Of a DNA stretch of 64,000 nt, positions 50,618 to 59,159 are shown piece after piece (the stretch's first letter is position 1; each line of letters starts with the position of its first letter). The position numbers were made by a program, and so were the translations under genes. Under the pieces are notes generated by a model that was given only the letters and a program-made list of their open reading frames with translations, ran no database searches and had not been told where the DNA came from. The stretch comes from Candidatus Pelagibacter sp. (GTDB lineage Bacteria; Pseudomonadota; Alphaproteobacteria; Pelagibacterales; Pelagibacteraceae), in assembly GCA_028224115.1 (NCBI GenBank), contig JAOIVP010000001.1, forward strand, positions 25,516 to 89,515, read 5' to 3'.

Positions 50618-52462
50618 TTAAACGCCTTGTCTTTGTTTGTTTTTTCCTTCTTTATATATTTTTAAAGCTTCTTTATTTTCTTTAGTGGTTGGAATTTCTA
50701 ATGTCGGGCTATCCCAAAATGCAGAACCCTCTAACCATTGGTAGGCATGAGTTTTAATAGAAATTACATAAGTAACATCTGATTTTTTTGCCCTCTTAAA
50801 TGCTTCTTCAAGATCTGATATTGAATTAACATGCTCTGATTTTGCCCCCATACTTTCTGCATGTTTTGCAAAATCTACATCTACGAGACCCGGGGTATTT
50901 GAACTCTTTAATAAATTGTTATATTCATTTCCACCTTTGAATAATTGCAGTCTATTGATCACAGCAAATCCGCCATTATCACAAACAATTATAATAAGCT
51001 TATTATTAGTGATTACTGAAGAATAAATATCTGTATTATTTAAAAGATAAGACCCATCTCCAACAAAAGAAATAACTTCTTTGTCAGGGTTTGCCATTTT
51101 TATTCCTAAGGCTCCTGATATTTCATAACTCATACAACTAAATCCCCATTCAGTTTCATGAGTATTTAATTCTCGTGGTCTCCAAACCTGAATAACTTCA
51201 CCAACCAAACCTCCTGCTGCAGTAACTGCAATATCTGATGGATCAGAATTCTTGTAAACGGCACCAACTACTTGAACATAACTTGGTACCTCTTGATTAG
51301 AAGGAGCGCTTTCTTTATCTACATGCTCGTTCCATGCTTTTAACTCTGCTTGAGATTTTTTATTCCACTCCTCATCAGCTTTCCAATCACCTAATGCTTG
51401 TGAAAGTTCATTTAATGAAACTTTTGCATCACCTACTACTGCTTGAGCTAAATGTTTATTAGCATCAAATCTTGATACATTAATAGAAACAAGTTGAAAA
51501 TTTTCGTTTTCAAAATTTGCCCAAGACCCAGTGGTGAAGTCTGCAAGTTTAGTACCAACTGCAATAGCTAGATCTGTTTGTTTAGCTAATGAATTAGTAT
51601 TTTTTCCACCTAACCCACCTATTTGACCCGCATAATGTGAGTGGTCTCTTTTCATTGTAGAATATCCCATCACAGTTTGTGTAACCGGTATATTGTGTTT
51701 AATCGCAAAGTTACTTAATTCTTCCATAGCATCAGAGTAAAAAACTCCTCCACCAGATATAATTATTGGATTTTTTGAAGATTTAATTTTTTCTGCAGCC
51801 TCTTTTATTTGAAATTCATCAGGTCTTGGTCTTCTAATTGCATGAATCTTTTCTTTGAAAAATTCTTCTGGATAATCAAATGTTTGTCCTTGAATATCTT
51901 GACTTAATGCAATGCAAGCTGGTCCACAATCTGCAGGATCTAACATTGTTTGAACTGCTGCTGGAAATGATTGAATAATTTGCTCGGGTCTTGTGATACG
52001 ATCAAAATATCTAGTTACAGGTTTAAAAGCATCATTAGCAGTTATTCCTGGATTATTAAAATGTTCTACTTGTTGAAGTACTGGATCAGGCATTCTATTT
52101 GCATATGTATCTCCTGGTAAAAATAAAATCGGCAACCTATTACTCATCGCAACTGCAGCAGCCGTAACCATGTTTGTTGCTCCAGGTCCAACTGATGATG
52201 TTGCTACAAAAATTTGCTGCCTTCTCTTTGCTCTTGCATAACCAATACCTGTAAGAGCCATGTTCTGTTCATGGTGTCCTCTATAAGTTGGAAGCTCTTT
52301 TTGATTTTCTTCAAGAGCTTGACCTAAACATGCTACATTACCATGTCCAAAAATTCCAAACACACCTGGAAACAAAGGTTCTTTTTTGCCATTAATTAAT
52401 ATTTTTTGAGCAATTAAATATTTTACAATTGCATGAGCACAAGTGAGAGTAATTTTTTTCAT
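50618..52462 (-). CDS. iolD: Trihydroxycyclohexane-1,2-dione acylhydrolase
   Basis: The 614-aa ThDP-dependent enzyme has the catalytic Glu65 in YRGHHEQNMA, FVATSSVGPGATNMVTAAA, LFLPGDTYANRMPDPVLQQVEH typical of IolD, and the ThDP-Mg motif GDGS at 468-471 with NGGFAVINRL following. IolD opens the ring of 3D-trihydroxycyclohexane-1,2-dione to 5-deoxy-D-glucuronate in myo-inositol catabolism. The length and family-specific PDPVLQQ segment make this secure. It is the first gene of the block-D minus operon and is divergent from an aldehyde dehydrogenase across 92 bp. Confidence 0.95.
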   Translation of the reverse strand: MKKITLTCAHAIVKYLIAQKILINGKKEPLFPGVFGIFGHGNVACLGQALEENQKELPTYRGHHEQNMALTGIGYARAKRRQQIFVATSSVGPGATNMVTAAAVAMSNRLPILFLPGDTYANRMPDPVLQQVEHFNNPGITANDAFKPVTRYFDRITRPEQIIQSFPAAVQTMLDPADCGPACIALSQDIQGQTFDYPEEFFKEKIHAIRRPRPDEFQIKEAAEKIKSSKNPIIISGGGVFYSDAMEELSNFAIKHNIPVTQTVMGYSTMKRDHSHYAGQIGGLGGKNTNSLAKQTDLAIAVGTKLADFTTGSWANFENENFQLVSINVSRFDANKHLAQAVVGDAKVSLNELSQALGDWKADEEWNKKSQAELKAWNEHVDKESAPSNQEVPSYVQVVGAVYKNSDPSDIAVTAAGGLVGEVIQVWRPRELNTHETEWGFSCMSYEISGALGIKMANPDKEVISFVGDGSYLLNNTDIYSSVITNNKLIIIVCDNGGFAVINRLQLFKGGNEYNNLLKSSNTPGLVDVDFAKHAESMGAKSEHVNSISDLEEAFKRAKKSDVTYVISIKTHAYQWLEGSAFWDSPTLEIPTTKENKEALKIYKEGKNKQRQGV

Positions 52463-52482
52463 AAATATGTTTATTTTTTAAT

Positions 52483-52502
52483 ATGTATAGTGTTTATATA
52501 TA
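52483..52502. promoter_or_regulatory. Putative operator between iolD and the aldehyde dehydrogenase
   Basis: ATG-TATAG-N5-ATATATA occurs in the 92-bp divergent region, sharing TATAG-N5-ATATATA (52486-52502) with elements at 25468-25484 and 56250-56266. The region is extremely AT-rich, so chance similarity is possible. Confidence 0.3.
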
Positions 52503-52554
52503 AATATATTTATAAATTAAAAAACCTAATTAAGTAAACTTAAAAATAAAACTT

Positions 52555-53997
52555 ATGTACAAAAAATTTGGACAATTCATTGATGGTAAATGGCAACAAG
52601 CTGAAAAAAAAGAAACTTACGATGTAATTAATCCTGCAACAGAAGAAGTGATTGGAAAAGCATCAAAAGCATCCTCTGTAGAAGTACAAAAAGCATTAAA
52701 GTCTGCTGAAAAAGGTTTGGAGATTTGGAAAAACACAGCACCTTGGCAAAGATCTTATGTTCTAAGAAAAATTGCTGACTTAATGAGAGAAAAAAAAGAG
52801 GTTCTAGCAAAATGGTTAACTCTTGAGGTTGGAAAACCTCTTGCTGAAGCTGTTGGAGAAGTCGGTGGTGGAGCTGATATTTTTGAATGGAATGCTGAAG
52901 AAACAAAAAGAATTTATGGTCAAACACAACAAAGTAGATTTCCAGATACTAGAGTTCATGTTTACTATCAACCAGTAGGTGTTGTAGCCGCTTTAGTTCC
53001 ATGGAATTTTCCAATTGTGTTAGCATCAAGAAAAATTTCAACTGCTTTAGCAGCAGGTTGTTCTGTTATTTGTAAGCCAGATACAATTACACCTGGCGCT
53101 GTGATGGAATTAGTTAATATATGTAAAGAAGCAGGTGTACCAGATGGTGTAGTAAGTCTTTTATCAGGTGATCCTGCTGAAATTTCTAATGAATTACTAG
53201 AGTCAGATGTAATAAAAAAAGTATCAATCACCGGTTCTACAAGAGTTGGTAAAATAATTTTAAAAAAAGCTGCTGACAAAGTTCAAAGAGTTACTATGGA
53301 ACTAAGTGGGCACTCTCCTTTTATTGTTTGTGAGGATGTAGATATGAATAAAGTTGCTGACATAGCAATAACTGGCAAATTCAGAAATAATGGGCAAGTT
53401 TGTATCTCTCCTAATAGATTTTATATTCAAGAAAATAGAAAAGAAGAATTTGTAAGTGCTTTTATGGAAAGAGCAAAAAAATTAAAGATAGGAAATGGCA
53501 TGGATGAAGGTGTTGAACTAGGACCTTTAAGTACTGCAAAGAGATTAGAAGAAATAGAAAAGCTAGTTGAAACTACCAAAAAAGAAGGTGCAAAAGTATT
53601 AATGGGTGGAAAAAGACCTTCTGGTTTCAATAAAGGATATTATTATGAACCAACTGTATTTGATGACATAAAAGATAATTTCACTATCATGAAAGAAGAA
53701 CCTTTTGGTCCACTTGTTCCAATTTTAACATTCAAAACTTTTGATGAAGTTATAGAAAGAGCAAATGACAACGACTTAGGATTATGCAGTTACTTGTATA
53801 CTAATTCAATGGACAAAGCTCATATAGGTTCTGAAAAATTAGAGTCTGGATGTGTAGCAGTTAACACAGGAGTGGTTGCACTTGCTGAAGCTCCATTTGG
53901 TGGTATTAAACAAACTGGCTATGGACGTGAAGGTGGTTCAGGTGCAATTAAAGATTACTTAAATGTGAAATACACTCACATGGGTTTAAAAATATAA
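52555..53997 (+). CDS. NAD(P)-dependent aldehyde dehydrogenase
   Basis: The 480-aa enzyme has all ALDH catalytic elements: Asn151 (PWNFP), Lys174 (CKPD), Glu249 (MELSGHSP) and Cys283 (NNGQVCISPNRF). It resembles semialdehyde/lactaldehyde dehydrogenases. The gene is divergent from iolD and 2 bp before a HpaI-type aldolase gene. It might oxidise the aldehyde of 5-deoxyglucuronate, or an aldehyde released by the aldolase. Both are inference. Confidence 0.93.
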   Translation: MYKKFGQFIDGKWQQAEKKETYDVINPATEEVIGKASKASSVEVQKALKSAEKGLEIWKNTAPWQRSYVLRKIADLMREKKEVLAKWLTLEVGKPLAEAVGEVGGGADIFEWNAEETKRIYGQTQQSRFPDTRVHVYYQPVGVVAALVPWNFPIVLASRKISTALAAGCSVICKPDTITPGAVMELVNICKEAGVPDGVVSLLSGDPAEISNELLESDVIKKVSITGSTRVGKIILKKAADKVQRVTMELSGHSPFIVCEDVDMNKVADIAITGKFRNNGQVCISPNRFYIQENRKEEFVSAFMERAKKLKIGNGMDEGVELGPLSTAKRLEEIEKLVETTKKEGAKVLMGGKRPSGFNKGYYYEPTVFDDIKDNFTIMKEEPFGPLVPILTFKTFDEVIERANDNDLGLCSYLYTNSMDKAHIGSEKLESGCVAVNTGVVALAEAPFGGIKQTGYGREGGSGAIKDYLNVKYTHMGLKI

Positions 53998-53999
53998 TC

Positions 54000-54791
54000 A
54001 TGAGAAAAAACAAAGTAAAAGAAATGATGAAAGCAGGGAAACCTGTAATCAATGGTTGGTTGCAGATTCCTAGCACTGTTTCAGCTGAAGTAATGGCTCA
54101 TCAAGGATGGGACTCACTTACAATAGATATGCAACATGGTTTGGTTGACTACACTAATGCTTTGCCGATGCTCCAAACTATATCAACAACTGATGTTACT
54201 CCACTTGCAAGAGTAAACTGGAATGAGCCTGGTCAAATAATGAAAATACTTGATGCTGGATGTTATGGTATTATCTGTCCGATGGTTAGTAATAAAGAAG
54301 AAGCAGAAAGATTTGTTCAAGCATGCATGTACCCTCCCCATGGCTATAGAAGTTTTGGTCCTGTAAGAGGTTTAATTTATGGTGGTTCTGATTATGCTAA
54401 GCATGCAAATGATGAAATGCTTAAGTTAGCAATGATAGAGACAAAAGAATCTTTGGATAAGCTTGATGAAATCATGTCTACGCCTGGTGTTGATGGTATT
54501 TATATTGGCCCAGCAGATTTGAGTTTAGCGATTGGAGAAGAGCCAGGTTTTGATAGACCTGAAAACACTAAAGCTTATTCGGAAATTTTAAGAATTTTAG
54601 AACATGCTAAAAAAAATAATATTTATGCAGGTATTCATAACGGTACTCCTGAATATGCTCAAAAAATGATTGATAAAGGTTTTAATTTTGTAACAATTGG
54701 CGCAGATCAACGAGCCTTAAGTTCTGGTGCAAAAGCTGTGGTTGATAAAATGAAAGGTTCTTCTAAAAAAGAAGAGTCTAAAGCATACTAG
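54000..54791 (+). CDS. HpcH/HpaI-family class II pyruvate aldolase
   Basis: The 263-aa protein has the HpaI pattern: general-base His46 (DMQHGLVD), Arg71 (PLARVNWNE), metal ligands Glu147 (MIETKE) and Asp173 (GPADLSLAIG), with GCYGIICPMVSNKEEAERFV between. Family members split 4-hydroxy-2-oxo acids into pyruvate and an aldehyde (HpaI acts on 4-hydroxy-2-oxoheptanedioate; others on 2-keto-3-deoxyrhamnonate). It starts 2 bp after the aldehyde dehydrogenase stop, so they act together. Its role for an inositol-derived C6 acid is proposed as a finding. Confidence 0.9.
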   Translation: MRKNKVKEMMKAGKPVINGWLQIPSTVSAEVMAHQGWDSLTIDMQHGLVDYTNALPMLQTISTTDVTPLARVNWNEPGQIMKILDAGCYGIICPMVSNKEEAERFVQACMYPPHGYRSFGPVRGLIYGGSDYAKHANDEMLKLAMIETKESLDKLDEIMSTPGVDGIYIGPADLSLAIGEEPGFDRPENTKAYSEILRILEHAKKNNIYAGIHNGTPEYAQKMIDKGFNFVTIGADQRALSSGAKAVVDKMKGSSKKEESKAY

Positions 54792-54795
54792 TAAA

Positions 54796-55209
54796 TCAGA
54801 TCCCTTTATAAACTAGATCTCTTCTATCTATAAAACCTTCAAAAGTTTTTATTGTTATAACTGAAGGTAAAATAAAAATTGATCTTTTATCTTTTTCATT
54901 TCTAATAATTCTAAAAAAACCTTTTTTAATTGCGGTATCTATATAGACATTTGATGTCAGGTAAGATTTTTCAATTACCTTTAGTAATTCATTTTTAGTA
55001 ATTGATTTATTTTTATAATAAGCAAGCATAACCATATGCAACATTATCCAATGTTGAGGCGTTAATGAAAACCAATTAAGTAAATCATTCTCAAGCCTTC
55101 CCTCGAAATCACCAAGTGAAGCTTCAGCTAATTTAATTCTTTTTTGTGTAATCTTTGGAATTTTTTTCTGTTCCTCAAAAGATTTTGGGTACTTAAATTG
55201 TTTCTTCAT
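54796..55209 (-). CDS. MarR-like winged-helix regulator
   Basis: The 137-aa protein has a winged-helix-like middle: LTPQHWIMLHMVMLAYYKN, then ITKNELLKVIEKSYLTSNVYIDTAIKKGFFRI and the wing RNEKDKRSIFILPS. This fits MarR/PadR-like regulators, though the match is loose. It is the only regulator besides the XRE protein in the window and converges with the aldolase gene 4 bp away, so it is a candidate for control of the island. Ligand and targets unknown. Confidence 0.6.
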   Translation of the reverse strand: MKKQFKYPKSFEEQKKIPKITQKRIKLAEASLGDFEGRLENDLLNWFSLTPQHWIMLHMVMLAYYKNKSITKNELLKVIEKSYLTSNVYIDTAIKKGFFRIIRNEKDKRSIFILPSVITIKTFEGFIDRRDLVYKGI

Positions 55210-55244
55210 TCCAAAATGTTATATTAAACAAAGTTAAATTAATA

Positions 55245-56213
55245 TTATTTTTTATTAGTTAATTCTTTGTAAATATTATTAACTCTGTGCACTTCCTCTG
55301 CGGTATTAAAATAACCCTCATATTCTATCTCTTCAGGAGTTACATCAAAGTGATAATGACCTGCTACATTTTCTTTAGTATAGGAATGAAAATGAGTATG
55401 TTCTCCAGACTCTCTTAAATTAAGATTTCCTCCTGTTGGATCGCCAGTCCAAAGCACACAATAACCTTGTAACTGAGGTCCCACTGGTTCATAAAATTGT
55501 AAAAAATCTTTTACACATTTCATTTGTTCAGGATCATAATATTCATGTTTAATATCTTTATAATCAGGCTGAACATGTGATCTGATCTTTCCATTTAAAA
55601 TTCTAAAAACTCCTGCCAAAGCAATATGACCATTATCTTTAATTTTCAAATTATCAGACAAAGCTTTTCTCATTGCTTGCGTTAAAGATCCCTGCTCTCC
55701 AGATCTTCCTTTTATTTTTATTTTAATAACTTTACCTCTTACCCCATTAGTATAAAAAACATTACCTAAGCCACCGTGTTTTCTGGCTGTATATTTTTCA
55801 GCAATACATTCTTTATTTTTTCCAACTCGAGCTATTATTGATTTTGACTCATCAGTGATTAGATTTTCGTTAATTACTAACTCTCCACAATGTCCGTCTA
55901 AACATGACATAGCACCTGAACCAGCACCTAAAGCATAAGATTTTTCCGAACCAATCATTTTAGAAATTTCTTCATAATCAAATTCAGCACCTATAAATTT
56001 AGGATCATGCATGTAAGGCTCACCACCAACGTCTATAATTTTTTGATTTCCACTTATTCCTTCAGATGGACAACCCCAATCTCTTAGATTTGGGCAATCA
56101 ACTATTGATACTTCGACTACTTTATAATTACTTGATAATCCACTTTGTAATGCATCAGATATTTTATCTAACGAATACTCTGTAAATTTTGCTTTTTCTA
56201 TTTTTAATTGCAT
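55245..56213 (-). CDS. DUF1907 (C11orf54/PTD012-like) zinc hydrolase
   Basis: The 322-aa protein matches the DUF1907 family across its length: VVEVSIVDCPNLRDWG, the ISGNQKIIDVGGEPYM segment, ALGAGSGAMSCLD, GGLGNVFYTNG, and the zinc site EHTHFH...GHYHFDVTPEE. The three His ligands at 272, 274 and 286 have the same spacing (+2, +12) as those known in human PTD012, an ester hydrolase of unknown physiological substrate. It is encoded 35 bp upstream of the MarR-like gene and faces a ketopantoate-reductase-like gene. A lactone or ester intermediate is a possible substrate. Confidence 0.85.
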   Translation of the reverse strand: MQLKIEKAKFTEYSLDKISDALQSGLSSNYKVVEVSIVDCPNLRDWGCPSEGISGNQKIIDVGGEPYMHDPKFIGAEFDYEEISKMIGSEKSYALGAGSGAMSCLDGHCGELVINENLITDESKSIIARVGKNKECIAEKYTARKHGGLGNVFYTNGVRGKVIKIKIKGRSGEQGSLTQAMRKALSDNLKIKDNGHIALAGVFRILNGKIRSHVQPDYKDIKHEYYDPEQMKCVKDFLQFYEPVGPQLQGYCVLWTGDPTGGNLNLRESGEHTHFHSYTKENVAGHYHFDVTPEEIEYEGYFNTAEEVHRVNNIYKELTNKK

Positions 56214-56244
56214 TGACTATTAAAGCTATATTTTATTTTGCAAG

Positions 56245-56278
56245 ATGTCTATAGATAATATATATAATATCTATACAT
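56245..56278. promoter_or_regulatory. Dyad operator TATAGATA-N10-TATCTATA
   Basis: Perfect inverted repeats TATAGATA (56250-56257) and TATCTATA (56268-56275) with 10 bases between them sit in the divergent promoter of the DUF1907 and PanE-like genes. The outer bases ATGTC and CAT extend the symmetry. The left half matches the element at 25463-25484 at 19 of 22 positions. Confidence 0.5.
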
Positions 56279-56301
56279 AAATTAATTATGAAAAGGCTTT
56301 A

Positions 56302-57246
56302 ATGATAAATAAAGATTTAAAAGTTGCAGTTTTAGGTGCTGGTGCAATGGGTTGTTTGTTTGGGGGTTTGTTAGCTGAAAAAGGACTTAACGTTATCCTG
56401 ATTGATGTTTGGAAAGAACATGTAGAAGCTATAAACAAAAATGGTCTTAAAATGGATGGCCATGGTGGTGACAGATTTATTAAAGTTAAAGCAACGACTG
56501 ATCCATCGACAGTTGGTATTGTTGATGCCGTGATAGTAATGTGTAAAGCAACTGTTTTGGAACCAGCTCTTAATAGTATCAAAAATATCATTGGTGAAAA
56601 AACTGTTTTCATGTCATTTCAAAATGGCTTTGGTCATGAAGCAATTATGCAAAAAATTGTAGGAGTTGAAAAAGTTCTAGGGGGAACGACCACTCAAGCT
56701 TCAAATATATTGGGGCCTGGTCATATAATGAATCATGCTGCTCTACCTTCTTGGATTGGAGAATATGAAGGTGGAATGAGTGAAAGAGTAAAAGATATCG
56801 CTGACACTTTTACTGATTATAATCTCGAAACAATTGCTGCTGATGATGTAAAAAAAAGAAAATGGATGAAACTGTTTGCATTAACAGCGATTGGACCACT
56901 ATCAGCTATTTTTGATCTACATCATACTGATCTATACATAAATAATAGTGCAAATGATGTATCTAGATCGCTAGGTAAAGAAATTATTTTGGAAACAAGA
57001 CAAGTAGCGTTAGCTGATGGTGTAGAAGTTTCTGAGGATGAGTGCCTTTTTATGTTTAATAAAATCGTAGACTCAAACCAAACAAATAAATCATCTATGG
57101 CTTTTGATGTTCAATACAAAAGAAAAACTGAAATTGATTTCATAAGTGGTGTTGTTTCAAGTCTTGGAAAAAAACATGGGATAAAAACCCCTTTAAATGA
57201 TCTTATGTATAAGATGATCAAAGTTAAGGAGGGAATGTATAGCTAA
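56302..57246 (+). CDS. Ketopantoate-reductase-family dehydrogenase
   Basis: The 314-aa protein has the ApbA/PanE layout: VLGAGAMGCLFGGLLA (10-25), KATTDPSTVGIVDAVIVMCKA, QNGFGHE near residue 113, catalytic Lys in KKRKWMKLFALTA and the C-terminal SSMAFDVQYKRKTEIDFISG. Genuine ketopantoate reductases are similar, but this copy starts a four-gene unit with two 2OG oxygenases and a 2-hydroxyacid dehydrogenase. A catabolic 2-keto-acid reductase/dehydrogenase role is therefore more likely than pantothenate synthesis. Next gene begins immediately at its stop. Confidence 0.82.
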   Translation: MINKDLKVAVLGAGAMGCLFGGLLAEKGLNVILIDVWKEHVEAINKNGLKMDGHGGDRFIKVKATTDPSTVGIVDAVIVMCKATVLEPALNSIKNIIGEKTVFMSFQNGFGHEAIMQKIVGVEKVLGGTTTQASNILGPGHIMNHAALPSWIGEYEGGMSERVKDIADTFTDYNLETIAADDVKKRKWMKLFALTAIGPLSAIFDLHHTDLYINNSANDVSRSLGKEIILETRQVALADGVEVSEDECLFMFNKIVDSNQTNKSSMAFDVQYKRKTEIDFISGVVSSLGKKHGIKTPLNDLMYKMIKVKEGMYS

Positions 57247-58116
57247 ATGCTACGAATTGAAAAATTAAAAAAGGTAAAAGGAAATTTTCCAGTTCTAGTA
57301 GGTAGCAACATTATTCCAAAAAGTATTTGCAAAATATTAATCGAAGAAATTAGTAACTCTAAATCTTTTGACGATATGATAATGGGTGGAAGAAGTCGTA
57401 TCAATAAAGGTTCAAAAAATTTTAATAATTATATTAAACAATCAAAAATCTCTAAAAAACTTTTTAAACTTTTTAATAGTAAATCTTTCTATAAGAAAAT
57501 TGAAAATATATTTAAAAAAAAATTTAAAAATAGATCTTGGGAAAACTCAAATCCACCAAAAGTTTTTAATCCAAAAAAATTCACTATTAAAAAAAAATTG
57601 AATTCAAGTGAGCTTCAAAAATTGCTTGGAAATAATTATTCTAATCCAAAAGTAAATTTAGATATTGATTTTTCTGTTTCAAAGGGTGGATACAGATTAA
57701 GACCACATCGAGATGATATTACAAGATTATATAATTTTTTAATTTATCTAACTGATATCCCTAAAAAGAATGGAGGATCACTTACCATTTATAGGAAAAA
57801 AATTAAAAAAAATATTAGAAAAAGTTTTAGAAGATTTCCAAAAATTAGTGAATTGGAGGTTGTCAAAGAATTTACGCCTAGACAAGGAACGGTGGTTTTT
57901 TTTCAATCGACTCCAAATTCTTATCATGGTGTTAAAAGATTTATTGAAAAAAATTGTCCTAAACGATTTTTTATTTATGGAAGTTATGCTTTAAATAAAC
58001 CAGTAATATGGAAATTTAATGATACTCCATACTATCCTCATATTATTAAAACTAAAAAAAAAATGTTAACCTCTTTTCATGATGCGAATTATCTTACAGT
58101 CCCAGTTGCAAATTAG
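57247..58116 (+). CDS. 2OG-Fe(II) oxygenase-like protein
   Basis: The 289-aa protein shows the double-stranded beta-helix iron site: His154-x-Asp156 in YRLRPHRDDITRLYNFL, distal His227 in NSYHGVKRF, and Arg240 near KRFFIYGSYA for the 2-oxoglutarate carboxylate. It therefore probably hydroxylates or oxidises a small molecule or a protein side chain using O2 and 2OG. The N-terminal 130 residues are very lysine-rich and unrecognised. The start ATG follows the PanE-like stop with no gap. It may act with the PhyH-like oxygenase 12 bp downstream. Confidence 0.75.
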   Translation: MLRIEKLKKVKGNFPVLVGSNIIPKSICKILIEEISNSKSFDDMIMGGRSRINKGSKNFNNYIKQSKISKKLFKLFNSKSFYKKIENIFKKKFKNRSWENSNPPKVFNPKKFTIKKKLNSSELQKLLGNNYSNPKVNLDIDFSVSKGGYRLRPHRDDITRLYNFLIYLTDIPKKNGGSLTIYRKKIKKNIRKSFRRFPKISELEVVKEFTPRQGTVVFFQSTPNSYHGVKRFIEKNCPKRFFIYGSYALNKPVIWKFNDTPYYPHIIKTKKKMLTSFHDANYLTVPVAN

Positions 58117-58128
58117 TAATGTTCAAAT

Positions 58129-59118
58129 ATGAAATTATTAAATAAAAAAAAATTTGAAGAACAAGGATATGCAATAGTAAAAAATGTTTTAAATTTTGAT
58201 AATGATCTTAAGCCTATTTTAAATGATATGGCGTATGTGATGGATCGATTGATTCACAAATTCTCTCCAAAATCTAAAATTTCAGAAGCACTAAAATTTA
58301 AATTTGAAAAAAAATACCAGTTTGTCTCCTCTCTAAATATTTTTGATTTAGATCAGTATTTTAATACTAGACTACCAAGAGATCATGTTAAAAAAGATAG
58401 TGATTACTTTGCTACACACTCTTTATGGAATTTAATCAAACATAGAAAAATACTTAATGTTGTTGAAAAAATACTTGGCTCAGAAATTCTTTCTAACCCA
58501 GTTCAAAATACAAGAATCAAACAACCAGAAAAAACACTACCCAAAAAATCAATTTTTGATGGCTTAAGTGGTAGAACCCCTTGGCACCAAGATGCAGCAG
58601 TATTATCGACTAGAGGTCAAAAAAATACTGAACTTTTAACTGTGTGGATTCCATTTACAAAAACAACTAAAAAAAATGGATGTATGATTACTATTCCTGG
58701 AATTAACAAGTTAGGATTATTAAATCATCACTCTGGCTACAAAGGCCAAGTTGAAATCAAAAATTCAGATTTACTAAATTCAAAAAAAGTTGTTTACCTG
58801 GAAGCTGATGTTGGAGATATAGTTTTACTTCACCGACACTCGGCACACTGCTCTATTCCAAATAAATCAAACTCTTTTAGAATTAGTGCTGATCTAAGAT
58901 ATAATAAAGCTGGTCAAACTTCAGGCCGTGAACCTTTACCAAGTTTTTATGTTAAAAGTAAAAATAAAAAAAACATTACTGTTTTAAACTTTAAACAATG
59001 GCTTGCTCTTTGGGAAAAAGCTAAAGAAAAATGTATTCCAAGAAAATATGCTTTTAAATATCCATTGCCTACATTTAAGCATAATAAAAAAGATCTATCT
59101 AAGCTTATCAATTCTTAA
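58129..59118 (+). CDS. Phytanoyl-CoA dioxygenase (PhyH)-family oxygenase
   Basis: The 329-aa protein is in the PhyH family: iron ligands His153 and Asp155 in TPWHQDAAVL, and His240 in SAHCSIPNKSNSFR with Arg251 for 2-oxoglutarate. The intervening VWIPFTKTTKKNGCMITIPG is also typical. Bacterial relatives hydroxylate amino acids, ectoine, phosphonates or quaternary amines. No transporter for such compounds is directly adjacent. Substrate is not known. Confidence 0.85.
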   Translation: MKLLNKKKFEEQGYAIVKNVLNFDNDLKPILNDMAYVMDRLIHKFSPKSKISEALKFKFEKKYQFVSSLNIFDLDQYFNTRLPRDHVKKDSDYFATHSLWNLIKHRKILNVVEKILGSEILSNPVQNTRIKQPEKTLPKKSIFDGLSGRTPWHQDAAVLSTRGQKNTELLTVWIPFTKTTKKNGCMITIPGINKLGLLNHHSGYKGQVEIKNSDLLNSKKVVYLEADVGDIVLLHRHSAHCSIPNKSNSFRISADLRYNKAGQTSGREPLPSFYVKSKNKKNITVLNFKQWLALWEKAKEKCIPRKYAFKYPLPTFKHNKKDLSKLINS

Positions 59119-59159
59119 AAAAATAATTTTATAAAATTTATATTTGTGTATAAGAACTT

